Shown in pieces: positions 7,216 to 9,402 of a stretch of 9,402 nt of DNA. The notes under the pieces were generated by a model, which was given only the letters and a program-made list of their open reading frames with translations, was not told the origin of the DNA and ran no database searches. Position 1 is the first letter of the stretch, and each line of letters opens with the position of its first letter. This DNA is from Verrucomicrobiota bacterium (GTDB lineage: Bacteria; Verrucomicrobiota; Verrucomicrobiia; Limisphaerales; JACRJZ01). The position numbers were made by a program, and so were the translations under genes. The stretch covers positions 1 to 9,402 of the forward strand of contig JAKLEJ010000107.1 in assembly GCA_022711695.1 (NCBI GenBank), read 5' to 3'.

Positions 7216-8655
7216 ATGCCAAACCTGCGAATGCTACTCCGATGGTCGGCCCCCATTCTGGCCTGCCTGCCCTGCCTGCTGGCTGCCGCCGACAGGCCCG
7301 ATATGGTCATCTTCCTCACGGATGACCTCAGCCGGAACGACTGCTCGATCTACAATCCCCACTGCGGCATCCGCGCTCCGAACATGGAGCGCGTCGCCCG
7401 GGACGGCCTCACCTTCACTCACGCTTTTGTCTCTTCGCCCTCCTGCGCGCCCAGCCGGGGCGCCCTGCTCACCGGGCTGAACCCCGTCCGCAACGGGGCC
7501 ATGTTCAACCACACCGTGCCCGATCGGCGGCACAAGCGCTGGCCAGCCTGGTTCCAGGACCTCGGATACGAGGTCGTGGCCTTCGGCAAGGTGGCGCACT
7601 ACGCCACGGTCCGCCAATACGGTTTCGATCTCGCCAGCCACTTTAATTACCATCAGGACGATTGCGTCGAGGCTGCCATCGCCTGGCTGGAAAAGCGCGT
7701 CTCGCGCAAGCCGCTTTGCCTGTTCGTCGGCAGCAACTGGCCCCATGTCCCCTGGCCCGAGGAAACCCGCTACGCGCCTTCGGAACTGCCTCTGCCCGCC
7801 TCGCAGACGGACACCCCGGCGACGCGCGCCTTCCGCGCCCGCTACGCCGCCGCAGTCGAGCGGGCGGACCGCGATCTCGGCCTTGTCTATGATGCCGCCC
7901 GAAAACACCTCGGCCGGGACACGCTCTTTCTCTTCAGCAGCGACAACGGCGCGCAATTCCCGTTTGCCAAATGGAATTGCTACGAGGCCGGCGTGCACAT
8001 GCCGCTCGTGGCCGTTTGGCCGGGCCGCATCGCTTCCGGCGCCAAGACGGGGGCGATGGTCACCTGGGAGGACTTCCTGCCCACCTGTCTCGAAGCCGCG
8101 GGCGGCGCGGCCCCGTCGTGCGGCGACGCCCCGGGCCAGATCAGCGGGCGCTCTTTTCTGCCCGTGCTCCTCGGCAAACAGGCCGAACACCGCGACTGCA
8201 TTTTCACCACTCACAGCGGCGATGGCCGGATGAATGTGTACCCGATCCGCGCCCTGCGCACGCGCGACTGGAAGTACATCCTCAACCTGCGCCCCGAGTT
8301 TGCCCACACCACTCACATTGACCAGGGCTCGGGGGGCGGCGACGGCTGGCGCTACTTCCGCGAGTGGGTGTGGGCTGCGGCGACCAACGCATCCGCCTCG
8401 GCGATCCTCAAGCGCTATTACGGCCGGCCTCGCGAAGAGCTCTACGACTTGCGCGCCGACCCCGATGAACTGCGCAACCTCGCCGCCGATCCCTCCCACG
8501 CGGCGCGCCTGGCTGAGATGCGGTCGCGGCTCGCGGCATGGCTGGAGGCGCAGGGCGATCGCCCAACCCTGATGCAGCCGCCCCGCCTCCTGGCTGAGCC
8601 CGCCTCCTACGCGCCCGTCACGAACCCGCCGCCGCCGGCCGCCGGCCGTCCTTGA
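7216..8655 (+). CDS. Type I (S1 family) sulfatase, Cys-type formylglycine enzyme
   Basis: The start is ATG 7216, just behind the pectate-lyase-like gene; ATG 7231 is an alternative that also keeps the signal segment. The frame is open upstream, but nothing there resembles a sulfatase N-terminus. The 479-residue protein has a signal-peptide-like start (to about 26), then the alkaline-phosphatase-like core: metal-binding Asp pair LTDD (36-37), sulfatase signature C77-A-P-S-R81 followed by GALLTG, FSSDNG (D243-N244), and K252-x-x-x-Y-E-x-G-V-H-M-P (the usual KxxxYEGGxRVP variant). The C-terminal subdomain includes RDWKYI and ELYDLRADPDELRNL, ending in a Pro/Ala tail. Cys77 must be oxidised to formylglycine by a maturase that is not in this window. 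It would remove sulfate esters (or N-sulfate) from a glycan in the periplasm or outside the cell. The S1 subfamily and substrate cannot be set by eye. Confidence 0.93.
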   Translation: MPNLRMLLRWSAPILACLPCLLAAADRPDMVIFLTDDLSRNDCSIYNPHCGIRAPNMERVARDGLTFTHAFVSSPSCAPSRGALLTGLNPVRNGAMFNHTVPDRRHKRWPAWFQDLGYEVVAFGKVAHYATVRQYGFDLASHFNYHQDDCVEAAIAWLEKRVSRKPLCLFVGSNWPHVPWPEETRYAPSELPLPASQTDTPATRAFRARYAAAVERADRDLGLVYDAARKHLGRDTLFLFSSDNGAQFPFAKWNCYEAGVHMPLVAVWPGRIASGAKTGAMVTWEDFLPTCLEAAGGAAPSCGDAPGQISGRSFLPVLLGKQAEHRDCIFTTHSGDGRMNVYPIRALRTRDWKYILNLRPEFAHTTHIDQGSGGGDGWRYFREWVWAAATNASASAILKRYYGRPREELYDLRADPDELRNLAADPSHAARLAEMRSRLAAWLEAQGDRPTLMQPPRLLAEPASYAPVTNPPPPAAGRP

Positions 8656-8675
8656 GCCGTTTCCCGCAAACCGGC
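8656..8675 (+). terminator. Candidate terminator hairpin at the end of the glycan operon
   Basis: GCCGTTT (8656-8662) pairs with AAA-C-CGGC (8668-8675), giving seven pairs with one bulged C around a CCCGC loop. A short GTTCTT follows. It begins directly after the sulfatase stop codon and lies in the 24-base gap between converging genes, where a terminator for either direction would be expected. The T-tract is poor, so intrinsic termination is only moderately supported. Confidence 0.4.
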
Positions 8676-8679
8676 GTTC

Positions 8680-9402
8680 TTACTGGTGCGCCGCAATCCT
8701 GCCTGCCTGGCAATAGCAGGAAACGCTTGGCCGGATGTCCGCATCGGCCCAAGCCTTGCCCAAACGGGCATCCGCCTCCCGCGCCTCCTTTGCGCGGCCC
8801 TGCGCCCTCAGCGAGTCGCGCAGCCCCGTCAGCGACCATCCGTTGTCCGGCCAGACTGCCAGGTCCGCTCGGTACACTTTCTCGGCCTCCGCCGCTCGCC
8901 CCGCCCGCAGCAGCACCGCTCCCAGCGTGTGCCGAACCGGCTGAATCCAATCGGGCGGCTCGTCGTAGCGCAGCTTCGCTTCCCGGACGACCGCCTCTTC
9001 GAGAATCGACGCGGCCTCGGCGAGTTTCCCTTCTTGTGCCAGCATCTCGCCGTCCAATACCCGCGCCGCAATTTCGAGAAGATCGGAGGCCCGGTTGTTG
9101 CCGAAGGCGGCGTCCTCCGGCGTCGCTTTCTTCGCTGCCAGAAAACGCTCCCGCTCCGCGCGCGCTTCCGGCATGCGGTCCAGGGCCGTCAGGGCCGCCG
9201 CCCGTGTCCATCGCCACAGGGCCTGCGAAATGGGCAGGTTTCCCCGCGAAACTCCTGTTCCGCGGCATAATACCCGAACGAATACGCCCACGTCAGGCCC
9301 CGGTCAAAACACGCCTGGGCCTCGGGTGAAGCGGTGGTCACCTTGTAGCGATGGCCCCCCAGCTTCGTGAGGCCCGGTTGGCCTTGCGACCTCGGGGCGG
9401 CC
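8680..9402 (-). pseudogene. Broken tetratricopeptide-repeat (TPR) family gene, 5' part outside window
   Basis: Two pieces of what looks like one TPR protein lie side by side in different frames. The upstream piece enters at the right edge and reads GLTKLGGHRYKVTTASPEAQ, then FDRGLTWAYSF and AEQEFR (to about 9245), like the N-terminal part of large TPR proteins; its frame then loses similarity and hits a stop near 9197. The downstream piece begins near 9225 with ALWRWTRAAALTALDR in a second frame and continues as a normal-looking C-terminal half: FGNNRASDLLEIAARVLDGE, YDEPPDWIQPVRHTLGAVLL, then NGWSLTGLRDSL, ending at a TAA (8682-8680). In relatives, as I recall them, several hundred residues separate these blocks, so an internal deletion with frame change is inferred. 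The downstream frame can also be read as a stand-alone protein of about 203 residues from ATG 9291, but its first 25 residues look like out-of-frame sequence. An assembly error is an alternative. Confidence 0.65.

Noticed and set aside
5951..8499. Two minus-strand open frames (5951-7222 and 7234-8499) opposite the lyase-like and sulfatase genes
   Set aside because: Both are shadows of well-supported sense genes and carry no recognisable domain.
8629..8650. GCC-GGC-rich palindromic run near the end of the sulfatase gene
   Set aside because: It encodes the Pro/Ala tail of the sulfatase and is explained by coding for proline and alanine in GC-rich DNA; the hairpin after the stop codon is the better terminator candidate.

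Overview
The window is GC-rich DNA from a bacterium. The best guess is the PVC superphylum, most likely Verrucomicrobiota. This rests on gene content: secreted polysaccharide-degrading enzymes and a formylglycine sulfatase without SusC/SusD genes, weak Shine-Dalgarno sequences and high GC. No 16S rRNA or other decisive marker is present, so the placement is an inference.

Layout. (1) Positions 1-1527, minus strand: a housekeeping pair. infC (translation initiation factor IF-3, apparent TTG start) is followed 66 bases later by an RhlE-type DEAD-box RNA helicase that runs off the left edge. The rpmI-rplT genes that commonly follow infC are not directly downstream. (2) Positions 1528-1902: a divergent intergenic region of 375 bases carrying the infC leader and the upstream region of the glycan operon. 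I find no RNA gene in it. (3) Positions 1903-8655, plus strand: four genes with gaps of 53, 20 and 11 bases, almost certainly one operon. They encode a GH78-type alpha-L-rhamnosidase-like protein, a right-handed beta-helix protein resembling GH141, a pectate-lyase-like (PL10/Pec_lyase) protein, and an S1 sulfatase with a C-x-P-S-R motif. All four begin with a signal-peptide-like segment. (4) Positions 8656-8675: a hairpin in the 24-base convergent gap, a candidate terminator. (5) Positions 8680-9402, minus strand: a tetratricopeptide-type gene that looks broken. Its N-terminal and C-terminal family segments lie next to each other in different frames, with the middle of the protein apparently missing.

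Together the four operon genes suggest export-side degradation of a polysaccharide bearing deoxy-sugars (rhamnose and/or fucose), uronic acid and sulfate esters. Pectic rhamnogalacturonan or sulfated algal glycans (ulvan- or fucoidan-like) are candidates, and the sequence alone does not decide between them. I saw no CRISPR array, tRNA, rRNA, insertion sequence or phage gene. The observations most worth checking are the broken TPR gene, the Asp-for-Glu variant at the presumed general acid of the rhamnosidase-like protein, the enzyme combination in the operon, and the unusual infC start and gene order.
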